Shown: positions 46,600 to 56,880, counted from the first letter of the stretch. The stretch: DNA of 64,000 nt from Roseiarcus sp963806935 (GCA_963806935.1 CAWEAT010000030.1:1-64000), one strand, 5' to 3'. Notes: generated by a model from the sequence alone, not told the origin. Numbers and translations: made by a program.

Positions 46600-46796
46600 T
46601 GATTCCTGGGCGAGAGCAGGCGCAAGCCGAGAGCGCGCGGCCGCACTGCTCGTCGGATGTCTTCAGATGCTTGGCCGCGGGTTAACTCCCGGTTAACCCG
46701 GGACCCGTCTTAGGTGTACGGGGTTAACAGCGGTCCCGCGTTCGCCCACGGCCCAAACCCCGTCGGACGTTGGCCCGTCGCCCGACGCAAGTTTGC
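46600..46796. other. non-coding, with three GGTTAAC palindromes
   Basis: GGTTAAC occurs three times within 46680-46732 (CGGGTTAACTCCCGGTTAAC, then GGGGTTAACAGC), each containing the palindrome GTTAAC. No gene is seen. Confidence 0.45.
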
Positions 46797-47453
46797 TCAT
46801 GGAGCCGAGCCGAGAATTTCCGCCGACTGGACCCGCCGGACCCCTGCCGCGTTCATGCGCTCCCACGCGTCCTTGAGCGAATCGTTGGCGTCGATCGCCC
46901 GGCACGCATCTTCGATGACGAAGGTTTGGAAGCCCTCGGCGCGCGCATCCAGCGCCGAATGGGCGACGCAAAAGTCAGTCGCCAAACCGCAGGCGAACAC
47001 CCGCCTGACCCCGCGAGCCTTGAGCAGGGAGGCAAGGCCGGTCGTCGTTCTGCCGTCCGCCTCGATGAAGGCGGAATAGGAATCAATTCCTGGGTGCATG
47101 CCCTTGCGAAGGATCAGGAAAGCAAGGTCGACCGCAAGCTCCGGGTGCAGCTCCGCGCCCGGCGTTCCCTGCACGCAGTGGTCATGCCATAGCGTCTGGT
47201 CGCCGAATTCGAGCCGCCTCGTCTCGAACGGCTTGGCCCCCTCGTGGCTTGAGGCGAACGAGGCGTGGCCCGGCGGATGCCAGTCCTGCGTCACGACCAC
47301 ATTCTCGAATCGGCGCGCCAATAGGTTGACGAGCGGGACGATCTCATCGCCTCCACCGACCGCCAGAGCGCCGCCCGGCATGAAATCGGCTTGCAGGTCG
47401 ATCGCCAGAAGGACGTCCTGGCTATCGATCGAGATCGGCGACGCCATCGGCAT
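46797..47453 (-). CDS. pncA: PncA-like nicotinamidase
   Basis: Hydrolyses nicotinamide to nicotinate in NAD salvage. The catalytic Asp is in LAIDLQADFMPGGAL, the metal site in TQDWHPPGHASFAS, the Lys in LRKGMHPGIDSYSAF and the active Cys in FACGLATDFCVAHSALDA. The ATG at 47453 has AGGAGGAG upstream. 218 aa. It overlaps the end of the gene before it by 32 bases. Confidence 0.94.
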   Translation of the reverse strand: MPMASPISIDSQDVLLAIDLQADFMPGGALAVGGGDEIVPLVNLLARRFENVVVTQDWHPPGHASFASSHEGAKPFETRRLEFGDQTLWHDHCVQGTPGAELHPELAVDLAFLILRKGMHPGIDSYSAFIEADGRTTTGLASLLKARGVRRVFACGLATDFCVAHSALDARAEGFQTFVIEDACRAIDANDSLKDAWERMNAAGVRRVQSAEILGSAP

Positions 47454-48396
47454 CAACTCCTCCTGCCCCCGCAAGGCCCCGCCAGCGTTTGCGCTCGTAG
47501 TTCAAAACGACCACGAGCGCAAACATCAACGGCAGGATCAAATAGAGAAGCCGGAACACCAGCAAGGCGGCGACGACATTGGCCTGCGGCGCGTCCGGCA
47601 TCGCCTCGACAAAGGTGAACTCGAGCACGCCGAGACCCCCGGGCGCGTGGCTCAAGAGCGCGATCGAAAAGGAGGCGACAAAAACGCCGAGCACCACGGC
47701 AAAGCCGGGATTCGCGGCCGCCGGAAGCGCGAAATAAATGATGCCGGAGGCGCCGAACAGCTCCAAAGGCCCGGCAAGCAGCTGTCTCGCCGCCACCGCC
47801 GGGCGCGGATAGACGAGTTCGTAGGCGCCGATCCTGAGCGGAGGAAGGTGTGAGAGGGCGCCGATGACATAGAGGCTCGGCGCCGCGACCAAAGCAATCG
47901 CGCCCGCCCGGCCGAGCCAAACTGGCGCGCCTGCGAAACGCTGGATCAATTCGGGGTGAAAGAGCAGCGAAAGACCAGCGACTGTCGCCGCGCCGAGGCC
48001 AAAGGTAAAGGAGCAAAACGCCACCAGCACGCCGATCTCGCCGACGCTGAGCCCCTTCTGCGAATAGGCGCGATAACGCACAACCGCGCCCGAGAGCACT
48101 GAAGCGCCGATGTTATGGGCGAGCGCATAGGCAGTGAACGACGCCACCGCGACAAATCGCCAGCTGATACGCCGGCGCAGATGCAGAAGCGCGATCTGAT
48201 CGTACCAGGCGAGCGCGACATAGGCGAGAGAGGTCGAACCAATCGCCAGCAGCCACCGCGCGGCCGAGATCGACGACAGCGCGTGTTTCAGGCTCGCCAA
48301 CGACAGCCCGCGCAGGTCCTTGAACAGCAACCACGACGATACCGCGACGGCGCCGAGGCCAATGATCGGCCATGCGACGTCCTGAACGCGCTTCAT
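47422..48396 (-). CDS. YbhN/UPF0104-type integral membrane protein
   Basis: 324 residues with about eight hydrophobic segments, belonging to the flippase/LPG-synthase transmembrane family (COG0392-like): YALAHNIGASVLSGAVVRYR and SHAPGGLGVLEFTFVEAMPD are typical. Members are linked with lipid or precursor translocation; the exact task is unknown. It overlaps pncA by 32 bases. Confidence 0.85.
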   Translation of the reverse strand: MKRVQDVAWPIIGLGAVAVSSWLLFKDLRGLSLASLKHALSSISAARWLLAIGSTSLAYVALAWYDQIALLHLRRRISWRFVAVASFTAYALAHNIGASVLSGAVVRYRAYSQKGLSVGEIGVLVAFCSFTFGLGAATVAGLSLLFHPELIQRFAGAPVWLGRAGAIALVAAPSLYVIGALSHLPPLRIGAYELVYPRPAVAARQLLAGPLELFGASGIIYFALPAAANPGFAVVLGVFVASFSIALLSHAPGGLGVLEFTFVEAMPDAPQANVVAALLVFRLLYLILPLMFALVVVLNYERKRWRGLAGAGGVDADGVADLDR

Positions 48397-48790
48397 TCCC
48401 GAGTTCGCTCACTCACCATGCGCCCGCCTTGTCCTCCCTGCCCGAGCAAGGCGGCAAACGCAAGACTTCCGCGCCCGCAGACCGCCGGCGCCGCGGCCTG
48501 CCGCAGCTTTACAGCAAGAACCGAATCATGCCTGAATTTCCATGTCCGGTTTCAGCCGGTGCGCAGGAGGATAACGGCCATCTCCGCAACCATTTCGTCA
48601 TTGCGGTCGTCGGGAGTGCGCCTTACGTCATTCCTGCCGCTTTAAGTCGACCTCGTCACGGGGCGCGGCCCGATCGCCATGCGGCTCGGACAGCGCGAAG
48701 CCCGCCGCCTTGAGCCGTCCAAAGGGGGGAGCTAGCGCCTTGATAATCCGGCGCGCCGACTTGACGCCATCCCGCGCTCAGCGCATCTGC
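48397..48790. other. intergenic region before lgt
   Basis: About 390 bases between divergent genes; no gene seen. Should contain promoters for the lgt operon and for the YbhN-like gene. Confidence 0.4.
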
Positions 48791-49621
48791 ATGCGTCCGA
48801 TGCCGATGCTTGTCCTGCCTTTCCCAGCGATCAATCCCGTTCTCGTGCAATGGGGTCCGTTGGCCATTCGCTGGTACGCCCTCGCCTATATCGCGGGCCT
48901 CGTCCTGGGCTGGTGGCTCATTCGCTACATCGTCTCAGACGACCGTTACTGGAATGGGGTGAAGCGGCCAGGCGTCGATAGTATCGACGACCTCCTTGTC
49001 TATTGCGCCTTCGGGGTCATCATCGGAGGCCGCCTCGGTAATGTGCTGTTCTACGATCCGCAGTACTATTTGTCCCACCCGATCGACATCTTCAAAATCT
49101 GGGAAGGCGGGATGGCCTTTCACGGCGGCCTGATCGGCGCTCTTGTTGGCGTCCTTCTCTTCTGCCGCCGTTATGGCGCGCCCACACTGACCGTGCTCGA
49201 CCTCTGTTCGCTGGTCGCCCCGATTGGCATCTTCCTCGGCCGTATCGCCAATTTTATCCGCCCGGAACTCTGGGGTCGCCCAACTGACGTTCCGTGGGCG
49301 GTTATCTTTCCCGGAACGGACGGCCAGCCTCGCCACCCGAGCCAGATTTACGAAGCGCTGCTAGAAGGGCTGCTTGCCTTTGTCATTCTCTATGCGCTCG
49401 CACAAATGGGCGCGCTACGCCGTCCTGGGATGATTAGCGGGGCGTTCGCCATTGTTTACGGCGCCGCGCGTATATTCAGCGAATTCTTTCGCGAGCCCGA
49501 TCCGCGCCTTGAGGACCTTGGACGAGGGCTGACAATGGGCATGGTGCTCTCGCTTCCGCTCCTCGTCGCAGGGTTGGGACTGCTAGCGTGGAGCCTCCGT
49601 CGGCGGCGAGTCTCGACATGA
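48791..49621 (+). CDS. lgt: Lgt: prolipoprotein diacylglyceryl transferase
   Basis: Inner-membrane enzyme that adds diacylglycerol to the lipobox Cys of lipoproteins such as Pal. Seven or so helices; the key regions are GGRLGNVLFYDPQYY, GGMAFHGGLIGALVG (His) and GRIANFIRPELWGRPTDVPW. Three nearby ATGs (48791, 48800, 48806) compete; I take the first. The stop overlaps the next start (ATGA). Confidence 0.96.
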   Translation: MRPMPMLVLPFPAINPVLVQWGPLAIRWYALAYIAGLVLGWWLIRYIVSDDRYWNGVKRPGVDSIDDLLVYCAFGVIIGGRLGNVLFYDPQYYLSHPIDIFKIWEGGMAFHGGLIGALVGVLLFCRRYGAPTLTVLDLCSLVAPIGIFLGRIANFIRPELWGRPTDVPWAVIFPGTDGQPRHPSQIYEALLEGLLAFVILYALAQMGALRRPGMISGAFAIVYGAARIFSEFFREPDPRLEDLGRGLTMGMVLSLPLLVAGLGLLAWSLRRRRVST

Positions 49622-50712
49622 CCGAGCTCCTCGATGAAATCAGGGCGATGATCACAGAGCGTGGTCCGATTACGGTCGAGCAGTACATGCAGCTGGCGCT
49701 CGCCCATCCCGACTTCGGTTACTACATGAACCGCGATCCGTTCGGCGCAACGGGCGATTTCACTACCGCGCCGGAGATTTCGCAGATGTTCGGCGAGCTG
49801 GTCGGACTTTGGGCCGCCGAGGTATGGTCGAGCATGGGCTCGCCTGATCCCGTTCGCCTCGTCGAACTGGGGCCTGGGCGCGGAACGCTCATCAGCGATG
49901 CGCTGCGCGCCGCCCGGATTGTGCCGGCTTTTCGCAATGCGCTCGACGTGCGGCTTATCGAAACCAGCCCGGCGCTGGCGACGATGCAGCACGAGCTCCT
50001 CGTCGACTGCGGCGTGGCGGTCTCTTGGGCCCAGACCCTCAAGGAGATTCCGAACGGGCCCGCGATCGTGATCGCCAACGAATTTCTCGACGCGCTGCCG
50101 GTGCGCCAATTCGTGCGCGTGAGCGGCCAGTGGCGCGAGCGCACCGTCCGTCTTAACAGCGACGGCGCGCTTGTCTTCGACGTCGCCGACAGACCCGAAC
50201 CTTACATCAGAGCGCCCGCGACGAACGGCGAAGTGCTCGAGGTGAGCCCATCCGGGCACCGGCTGATGTTCGAACTCGGCACTCGTCTCGCCAAACAGGG
50301 CGGAGCGGCGCTCCTGATGGATTACGGCCACGCCACAACCCGTTATGGCGACACGCTGCAGGCGCTGCGCGCGCATCGCTATATCGATCCTCTCGCCGCC
50401 CCGGGCGATTGCGATCTCACCGCCCACGTCGATTTCGCCGCCATGGCGCGCAGCGCCAGCGCTACCGGCGCCGCGGTCTACGGCCCGGTCGACCAAGGCG
50501 ATTTCCTCCGCGCAATCGGCATAGACTTGAGGACCAAGGCGCTGGCTGAGCGCGCCAGTCCCGACCGCGCCGAGGAGTTCGAGCGCGCTCGGGCGCGCCT
50601 GGTCGGTAAGGGCCAAGGCGAGATGGGCGCGTTGTTCAAGGCGATGGCCGTCGCAGACCGCAGGCTGCGGCCCCCGCCCGGCTTCCAACCTGCAAGCGCG
50701 AAGCCCGCGTGA
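49618..50712 (+). CDS. SAM-dependent methyltransferase of the NDUFAF7/MidA family
   Basis: 364 residues from an ATG overlapping the lgt stop. Conserved parts: HPDFGYYMNRDPFGATGDFT, SAM motif LVELGPGRGTLISDALRA, IVIANEFLDALPVRQFV, and DLTAHVDFAAMAR. The mitochondrial relative methylates an Arg of a complex I subunit; a like role in bacteria is inference. In alphaproteobacteria this gene regularly sits between lgt and pgeF, as here. Confidence 0.92.
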   Translation: MTELLDEIRAMITERGPITVEQYMQLALAHPDFGYYMNRDPFGATGDFTTAPEISQMFGELVGLWAAEVWSSMGSPDPVRLVELGPGRGTLISDALRAARIVPAFRNALDVRLIETSPALATMQHELLVDCGVAVSWAQTLKEIPNGPAIVIANEFLDALPVRQFVRVSGQWRERTVRLNSDGALVFDVADRPEPYIRAPATNGEVLEVSPSGHRLMFELGTRLAKQGGAALLMDYGHATTRYGDTLQALRAHRYIDPLAAPGDCDLTAHVDFAAMARSASATGAAVYGPVDQGDFLRAIGIDLRTKALAERASPDRAEEFERARARLVGKGQGEMGALFKAMAVADRRLRPPPGFQPASAKPA

Positions 50713-51485
50713 GCATGCCTCAGGCGTTGACCGCAGAGTCGCTTCGGCTTTGCGGAGTCGAGCATGGCTTCTTCACCCGCATCGGCGGGGTTTCGCGAGG
50801 CGTCTATGCCTCGCTGAATGGCGGCGTCGGATCGCTCGATTCACATGAGGCGGTGGCCGAGAATCGCTGTCGGGCCGCGGCTGCCCTCGGCGTTTCGCCC
50901 GAGCGCCTCGCCGTGCCCTACCAGGTCCATTCCGCGGAGGCAGCGGCGATCTCCGAACCGTGGGCGCCGGGCGAGCGCCCACGCTGCGATGGATTGGCGA
51001 CCGCAACCCCGGGCCTCGCGCTCGGCGTGACCGGCGCTGACTGCGGCATGGTTCTGTTCGCGGACCGGCGGGCGCGTGTCATCGGCGCGGCGCATGCGGG
51101 CTGGAGGGGCGCGCTGAGCGGGGTGGTCGAGGCGACCGTGGCGGCGATGGAGCGCCTCGGCGCCAGGCGCGGCGATATCGCCGCCGCGCTTGGGCCCTGC
51201 ATCGGCCGCGCGTCCTATGAGGTCGGGCCGGAGTTCGTCGCCGGCTTCGCCGCCGCAGGCGAAGATACGGCGCGCTACTTCAGGCCGAGCGAGAACGCGG
51301 GCCGCTCGATGTTCGACCTCAACGCCTATATCGCCGAGCGCGCCGGGCGCGCTGGCATTGGCGCCTTCGAGGACCTGGCGCTCGACACTTACGCCGACGA
51401 GCAACGGTTTTTCAGCTACCGCCGCGCGACCCACCGTCAGGAGCCGGACTACGGCCGTCTAATGTCGGCTATCGTATTGAATTGA
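50709..51485 (+). CDS. pgeF: PgeF (YfiH): peptidoglycan editing factor, laccase-like domain
   Basis: 258 residues. The conserved metal and catalytic residues are in YQVHSAEAA (His), VTGADCGMVLFAD (Cys) and GAAHAGWRGALSGVV (His). Ends RATHRQEPDYGRLMSAIVLN. The GTG at 50709 overlaps the previous stop; ATG 50715 is an alternative. The E. coli protein removes wrongly placed L-Ser from muropeptides. Confidence 0.94.
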   Translation: MSMPQALTAESLRLCGVEHGFFTRIGGVSRGVYASLNGGVGSLDSHEAVAENRCRAAAALGVSPERLAVPYQVHSAEAAAISEPWAPGERPRCDGLATATPGLALGVTGADCGMVLFADRRARVIGAAHAGWRGALSGVVEATVAAMERLGARRGDIAAALGPCIGRASYEVGPEFVAGFAAAGEDTARYFRPSENAGRSMFDLNAYIAERAGRAGIGAFEDLALDTYADEQRFFSYRRATHRQEPDYGRLMSAIVLN

Positions 51486-51603
51486 GAAGGTCGGACGCCA
51501 ATTCGCGTTTCCTTGACAGCCCGTGCGCGCATGCCCAATTAAGGCGTCAACCCGTCTTTTTGACGTTCGGCGCGGCCGGGTAGCGCGTCTGAAGGGATCC
51601 CGC

Positions 51604-52899
51604 ATGTTCGCTCAGGCCTTGGCGATGCGGCTGTCGCGCGCCGGCATCCATTACGGCTGGGCGATCGTCGCCATCGTTTTTTGCCTCGCGCTCACGACAG
51701 CCGGGTGCATGGGCATCTCCGGCGCGCTCATCATTCCCTTGACCAAGGAATTCGGCTGGTCGACCGAGCAGATTTCGGCCGCGCTCGCGCTCAGAATCGT
51801 CCTGTTCGGACTGATGGCGCCGTTCACGGCGGCGCTCATCGACAAATACGGTTTCAAAAGCGTGGTTCTGGTCGCGCTCGCGCTGATCGAGATCGGGCTT
51901 CTTGGCGCCCTCGTCATGACGAGGCTCTGGCATCTGGTGCTGTTTTGGGGCGTCATCGTCGGATTCGGCACGGGGCTGACCGCGATGGTGCTGGGAGCCC
52001 TGGTGGCGACGCGCTGGTTCACCGCGCGCCGCGGCCTCGCGGTGGGGATTCTGAGCGCCTCAAGCGCCTCCGGTCAGCTCCTCTTACTGCCGGTGGCCGC
52101 CTGGCTCGCCGACCGATACGGGTGGCGCGTCGCGCTCGCGCCACCGATTATCGCTCTCGTTATCGTTGCGATCCTCGTCATCCTCTTTCTGGTGGACAAG
52201 CCGGAGGACGTCGGCCTCAAGCCCTACGGCGATAGAGGCGATACGCCGGCCCATGTCGCGCCGCCGGCCGCATTCAGCCGCGCGTTCGAGATCCTGTTCG
52301 ATTCGACGCGCAGTCCGGCGTTCTGGGTGCTGGCGGGCACGTTCTTCGTTTGCGGCCTCAGCACCAACGGGCTGATCCAGACGCATTTCATCTCGCTATG
52401 CGGCGATTACGGAATTGCGGCGGTGGCCGCCGCCTCGACGCTCGCGGTCATGGGCGTGTTCGATTTCATCGGCACCATCGGCTCGGGATGGCTCTCGGAC
52501 CGGTTCGACAATCGGGCGCTGCTTTCGATGTATTACGGCCTGCGCGGGCTTTCGCTCCTTTATTTGCCGAGTTCGGCGTTCAGCGTCTATGGCCTGTCGC
52601 TATTCGCTGTGTTCTACGGCCTCGACTGGATCGCGACCGTGCCGCCGACGGTCAAGCTCTCGGCTGCGCATTTCGGCCGCGAGCGCGCCGGCGTGGTCTA
52701 CGGCTGGGTTTTCGCTTCCCACATGATCGGCGCGGCGGTCGCGGCCTGGGGCGGCGGCTTCTTCCGTTCGACCTTCGACACCTACCTTCCCGCCTTCTAC
52801 ATCGCCGGCTTCGCCTGCCTCATCGCCGCGGCCGCGGTCTGGCTGATCGGTCGGACGCGAAGCGCGCGCGAGGAGCGGCTTGTCGAGGCGCGGGCGTGA
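51604..52899 (+). CDS. MFS transporter
   Basis: 431 residues with twelve predicted helices in two halves. Helix 2-3 loop APFTAALIDKYGFKSV and the central loop are typical; FDFIGTIGSGWLSDRFDNRA is the matching loop of the second half. The look is that of oxalate/formate- or monocarboxylate-type MFS carriers, but the substrate is open. The stop overlaps the next start (GTGA). Confidence 0.88.
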   Translation: MFAQALAMRLSRAGIHYGWAIVAIVFCLALTTAGCMGISGALIIPLTKEFGWSTEQISAALALRIVLFGLMAPFTAALIDKYGFKSVVLVALALIEIGLLGALVMTRLWHLVLFWGVIVGFGTGLTAMVLGALVATRWFTARRGLAVGILSASSASGQLLLLPVAAWLADRYGWRVALAPPIIALVIVAILVILFLVDKPEDVGLKPYGDRGDTPAHVAPPAAFSRAFEILFDSTRSPAFWVLAGTFFVCGLSTNGLIQTHFISLCGDYGIAAVAAASTLAVMGVFDFIGTIGSGWLSDRFDNRALLSMYYGLRGLSLLYLPSSAFSVYGLSLFAVFYGLDWIATVPPTVKLSAAHFGRERAGVVYGWVFASHMIGAAVAAWGGGFFRSTFDTYLPAFYIAGFACLIAAAAVWLIGRTRSAREERLVEARA

Positions 52900-53399
52900 G
52901 CGACCGGCGCTTGCGCCACGCCGATAGCGCCGCCTTCCGACATGCGATGCGGGCGCTCAGCTCCGGAGTGGCGATCATCGCCTGCGGCGAGGGCGAGGCG
53001 CGGGCCGGCTGCACGGTAACCTCGCTTGCGTCGCTTTCGCTGGCCCCGCCGACGCTCTTCGTCTGCCTCGCGCGCTCATCCTCGACGCTCGCCGCCTTGC
53101 GCCTGACGGGCGCATTCTCGATCAGCCTGCTCGGCGCGCGCCACGAAGCGCTCGCCCACCGGTTCAGCGGCCACGGCGGCGCTCACGGGGTCCGCCGCTT
53201 CGATGGCGCGGAGTGGATCACCCTCGCGACCGGCGCTCCCGTTCTCGCCGACGCGATCGCGGCCTTCGATTGCCTGATCGAGGAGGTCATCGAGCGCCAT
53301 TCGCACGCGATCATCCTCGGCGCGGTGGTGAGCCTCAAGCAGGGCGCCGACGAACCGGCGCTCGCGCACCGCCACGGCGGGTACGCGCGGCTGGCATGA
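52896..53399 (+). CDS. flavin reductase-like FMN-binding protein
   Basis: 167 residues: FRHAMRALSSGVAIIACGEG, GCTVTSLASLSLAPPTLFVC (FMN-binding strands), FDCLIEEVIERHSHAIILGA. This is the split-barrel flavin reductase family, which often supplies reduced FMN to a partner oxygenase; no oxygenase is adjacent. Translation is coupled to the MFS gene. Confidence 0.9.
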   Translation: MSDRRLRHADSAAFRHAMRALSSGVAIIACGEGEARAGCTVTSLASLSLAPPTLFVCLARSSSTLAALRLTGAFSISLLGARHEALAHRFSGHGGAHGVRRFDGAEWITLATGAPVLADAIAAFDCLIEEVIERHSHAIILGAVVSLKQGADEPALAHRHGGYARLA

Positions 53400-53487
53400 G
53401 ACGGAGGACCGGGCGCTCCCTCGGCGACCAACTAAGCAAGTTATCCCGGATTTTGAATCGAATCAGCTCTGCCTCAGCCGCGAAGCA

Positions 53488-54802
53488 TCAGGCCTCCGCG
53501 ATCACGTGGAAGAACGAGCCGGTGACGCGACCCCGGCTGGACCCCGTGGGCGTCTCCGTCGCGCCGTAGACGTCGCGGACATGAGCGAAAGGATCGTCAC
53601 CGCCGGTCGAGACGATCGTGGCGTAATGAAATTCGTGGCCGCGCAAGAGGGCGCCTTCAGCGCCAAGCGCGCAATCGGAGGCGATGCGGGCCTCGCGGTA
53701 TCCGAGCGTCATGCGGCGGCTGGCGAAGCTGGTCTCGACTCCGAGCAGGCCCGCCATCGGATGGCTCACGCCTGAAGCGTCGATCAGGCTTTCGCCCAGC
53801 GCCATATATCCCCCGCACTCGCCGTGCACGGGCCGTGTCTCGGCGAAACGCCGTAAGCCGTCGCGAAAGCGCGAAGCCGCGGCGATTCGCCCGGCATGCA
53901 GCTCCGGATAGCCGCCCGGCAGCCAGCAGACATCGCAATCGTCCGGGGGCGGCTCGTCGGCGAGGGGCGAGAACGGAACGATCTCGGCCCCCGCCGCCCG
54001 CCAGCCTTGCACGAGGTGCGGGTAGATGAACGAGAACGCAGCGTCGCGCGCGAGCGCGATCCGCTGTCCCGGCGGCCGCAGGGCGGCGCGCTCCGGCGCG
54101 GGAAGGCGAAAGTCCAGCTTGCCGGCCAGCGCGAGGACGCGGCCGCAATCGACATTCGCCTCAACAAAGTCGGCGATCGTCTCCAGCCGCGCCTCCAGCG
54201 CCTCCGTCTCACCCGCCTGCACGAGGCCGAGATGGCGCTCCGGCAGCGCGATTTTGTCGTTACGGGGGAGAACGCCCACGACCGGGACCCCCAACGCCTC
54301 AATCGCATCGACGACGAGCCGGCGATGGCGCTCGCTGCCGACGCGATTGACGATCACGCCGGCGACGCCGAGGCGCGCGTCGTACATGGCGCAGCCCTTG
54401 ACGATGGCCGCCGCCGACTGCGCCTGCCCCGAGACATCGAGGACGAGCAGCACCGGCATGCCCAGCGCGGCGGCGACGTCGGCCGAGGCGCCGCTGCGGC
54501 CGGCCTCCGCCGGAACGCCGTCGAAGAGGCCCATCGAGGCTTCGCACAGCGCGAGCTCGCTTGTTCCCGCCGCACGCGAGGCGAGCGCGGCCAGAAGCTC
54601 GGGCTTCATGGCCCAGGAATCGAGATTGACCCCCTCGCGCCCGGACGCCGCCGCATGGAAGGCCGGATCGATGTAGTCGGGGCCGGACTTAAGTCCGACG
54701 CACATCGACGCCGCGGCGCCTAAAGGCGCGCAGGAGACCGAGCGTCGCCGTCGTTTTGCCGCTGCCGGAACGCGGCGCGGCGATCATGAGCGCTCGGGTC
54801 AT
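53488..54802 (-). CDS. cobB: CobB: cobyrinic (hydrogenobyrinic) acid a,c-diamide synthase, one frame break
   Basis: ATP-dependent amidation of the corrin ring with glutamine as donor. The N-terminus MTRALMIAAPRSGSGKTTAT is the dethiobiotin-synthase-like P-loop. A break at the CTTAAG sequence (54688-54693) is mended by removing one T; the protein then reads KSGPDYIDPAFHAAA. The C-terminal glutamine amidotransferase has its Cys in VHGECGGYMALG. Corrected length about 437 aa, normal. Confidence 0.93.
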
Positions 54803-54831
54803 GGGGCGGGTTTCGAGGACCGCAATGCGCC

Positions 54832-55651
54832 CTACCCCTTGATCGCCCAGGCGCTGGCGAACGGGCCGGTCACGCTTTGGGCGCGCTTGGCCCTCGCTTC
54901 CGCCATGATGCGCTCGGCCAGCGTCTCGGGATCGCCAACGCGCGGATCGACGGTTCCGAACTTCTGCATCAGCGGCAGCATGGTTTTGTAGGTAAGAACG
55001 AACGAGCGCAGCCAGACGTCGTCTGTCGAGCCCGGCACGACCGACTCCCATAGGACTTTCGGCTCGGGCAGCCCCGCCTCGATGAAGCACGGAATCATCC
55101 GCCCGGCGACGTCGGGGCTCGGCAGCGCCGCCAGCATGAGGCGCTTCAAACTTCCGGCCCGCCGCGCGCACGAGCTCGACCTCCGGAAGAGAATGGCCTT
55201 CGAGGTGAAGGGCCGGCTCGAGAAAGGCGACGACGCCTCCCGGCCGGACGACGGCCGCCGCCCGACGGATCATCGTCGCCGGGTCGCGCTGATGGATGAG
55301 GACGAACCGTCCGATCACCGCATCGAACGGCGCGTCGGCGGGCAGGGAATCGTCGCCGGCGACCGCGAACGCGACGTTGCCGTATCCGGCCTCCGCCGCG
55401 CGCCGCCGCGCGAGATCGACCGAGCGCTCCTCCCGGTCGACGCCAACGACGGATCCCGACGGCCCGACCGCCTCGGAGAGCAGGAAGGCGACGTCTCCCG
55501 GACCGGATCCGAGGTCGAGCACGCGCATGCCCGCACGAATCCCGGATTCCCGGATCAATCGGCGCGTGAGGCCTTCCAGACAGCGGGCCTGCAGCTGCAA
55601 TCGCTCAAGCTCCGACTCGGAGCCAGGCGTATAGTGCGGCGAATCCGACAT
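54832..55651 (-). CDS. class I SAM-dependent methyltransferase in the cobalamin cluster, one frame break
   Basis: About 272 residues. SAM motif I is VLDLGSGPGDVAFLLSEAVG, followed by VVGVDREERSVDLARRRAAE and FDAVIGRFVLIHQRDPATMI. The frame breaks near 55155; deleting one A joins VRAAGR to SLKRLMLAALPSPDVAG and continues to a stop at 54832. The ATG at 55651 has AAGGAG upstream. It precedes cobB by 29 bases and is divergent from cbiD. No standard cobalamin enzyme looks like this, so its target is unknown. Confidence 0.8.
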
Positions 55652-55738
55652 GAAGGAGCTCCTTCCAATGACGCCTTCGCGCATGGCGCCGGACCTCGCC
55701 ACTAGGCGAATTGCGCGCCCCGCGCTAGGCCAAGGCGT

Positions 55739-56836
55739 ATGAGCGAGCCGGAGAGTCCCAGCCTCAGGCGCGGATGGACGACCGGCGCCTGCGCCAGCGG
55801 CGCGGCGCGCGCGGCCTTTGAAGCGCTTCTGACCGGCCAATTTCCGGATCCGGTTCCGGTCGCGCTGCCGAAGGGCTTGAGGCCCGAATTCGCGCTCGCG
55901 ACCCACGAGCTTAACGCCGACTTCGCCCGCGCCGGCATCGTCAAGGACGCGGGCGACGATCCGGACGTCACCCATGGCGCGCTGATCGTGGCGACCGTGC
56001 GTCTCGCGCCTGCGGGCGCGGGCGTGAGCTTCAAGGCGGGCGAAGGCGTCGGTACGGTCACGCGGCCCGGCCTGCCGCTGCCGGTCGGCGAGCCGGCGAT
56101 CAATCCGGCACCGCGCGCGATGATCCGCGCCAATCTCGAAGAAGTCGCCGCGCGGCTCCGCGCACGCGCTGACGCAACAGTAGAGATCTCGGTCCCCGGC
56201 GGCGAGAAAATCGCCGAGCGCACCTGGAACGGGCGCCTTGGCATCGTCGGGGGCCTGTCGATCCTCGGCACGACCGGAATCGTCATCCCCTATTCGTGCT
56301 CGGCGTGGATCCATTCGATCCACCGCGGCGTGGACGTTGCGCGGGCGAGCGGTTGCGCGCATGTCGGCGCGGCGACCGGCGAGACCTCCGAGGGCGCCAT
56401 CCGTGCGCGCTACGGCCTGCCCGATCATGCGCTGATCGACATGGGCGACTTCGCCGGCGGCACGCTCAAGTATCTGCGTGACCATCCGATCGCGCGCGTG
56501 ACCATCGCCGGCGGCCCGGCGAAGATGGCGAAGCTCGCTCAAGGGCGGCTCGACCTCCATTCGAAACGTGGCGCGGTCGACCTCAAGGCGCTGGCTGAGC
56601 GCATCGGGGAGGTCGGCGGCGCCCCGTCGCTTGCCGAAGCGATCGCAAGCGCGAACAGCGGCCTGCACGCGTTCGAGCTCGCCCAAGCGGCGGGCTTTGA
56701 CCTCGCGGCGCTCGTCGCCGAAGGCGCATGGGCGACGGCGGCGCGCTTCCTCGCCGGGGCGCCGATGGAACTCGAGATCCTCGTCGTCGGCCGCGACGGG
56801 CGCGCGCTCGCGAGCACCGGATTCAGGAGGCCCTAG
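55739..56836 (+). CDS. cbiD: CbiD: cobalt-precorrin-5B C1-methyltransferase family
   Basis: 365 residues. Shows the CbiD signature at the start (LRRGWTTGACASGAARAAFE), the middle motif GGLSILGTTGIVIPYSCSAW, and TGETSEGAIRARYG. It methylates C1 of the corrin ring in the oxygen-independent route. Found here with oxygen-dependent genes (CobG, CobN), so it presumably replaces CobF, which I do not find in the window. Transcribed divergently from the methyltransferase-cobB pair. Confidence 0.95.
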   Translation: MSEPESPSLRRGWTTGACASGAARAAFEALLTGQFPDPVPVALPKGLRPEFALATHELNADFARAGIVKDAGDDPDVTHGALIVATVRLAPAGAGVSFKAGEGVGTVTRPGLPLPVGEPAINPAPRAMIRANLEEVAARLRARADATVEISVPGGEKIAERTWNGRLGIVGGLSILGTTGIVIPYSCSAWIHSIHRGVDVARASGCAHVGAATGETSEGAIRARYGLPDHALIDMGDFAGGTLKYLRDHPIARVTIAGGPAKMAKLAQGRLDLHSKRGAVDLKALAERIGEVGGAPSLAEAIASANSGLHAFELAQAAGFDLAALVAEGAWATAARFLAGAPMELEILVVGRDGRALASTGFRRP

Positions 56837-56880
56837 CGCGGACCCCCTTGCGGTAGACGGCGGCGCGAGGCGCTGGACGT

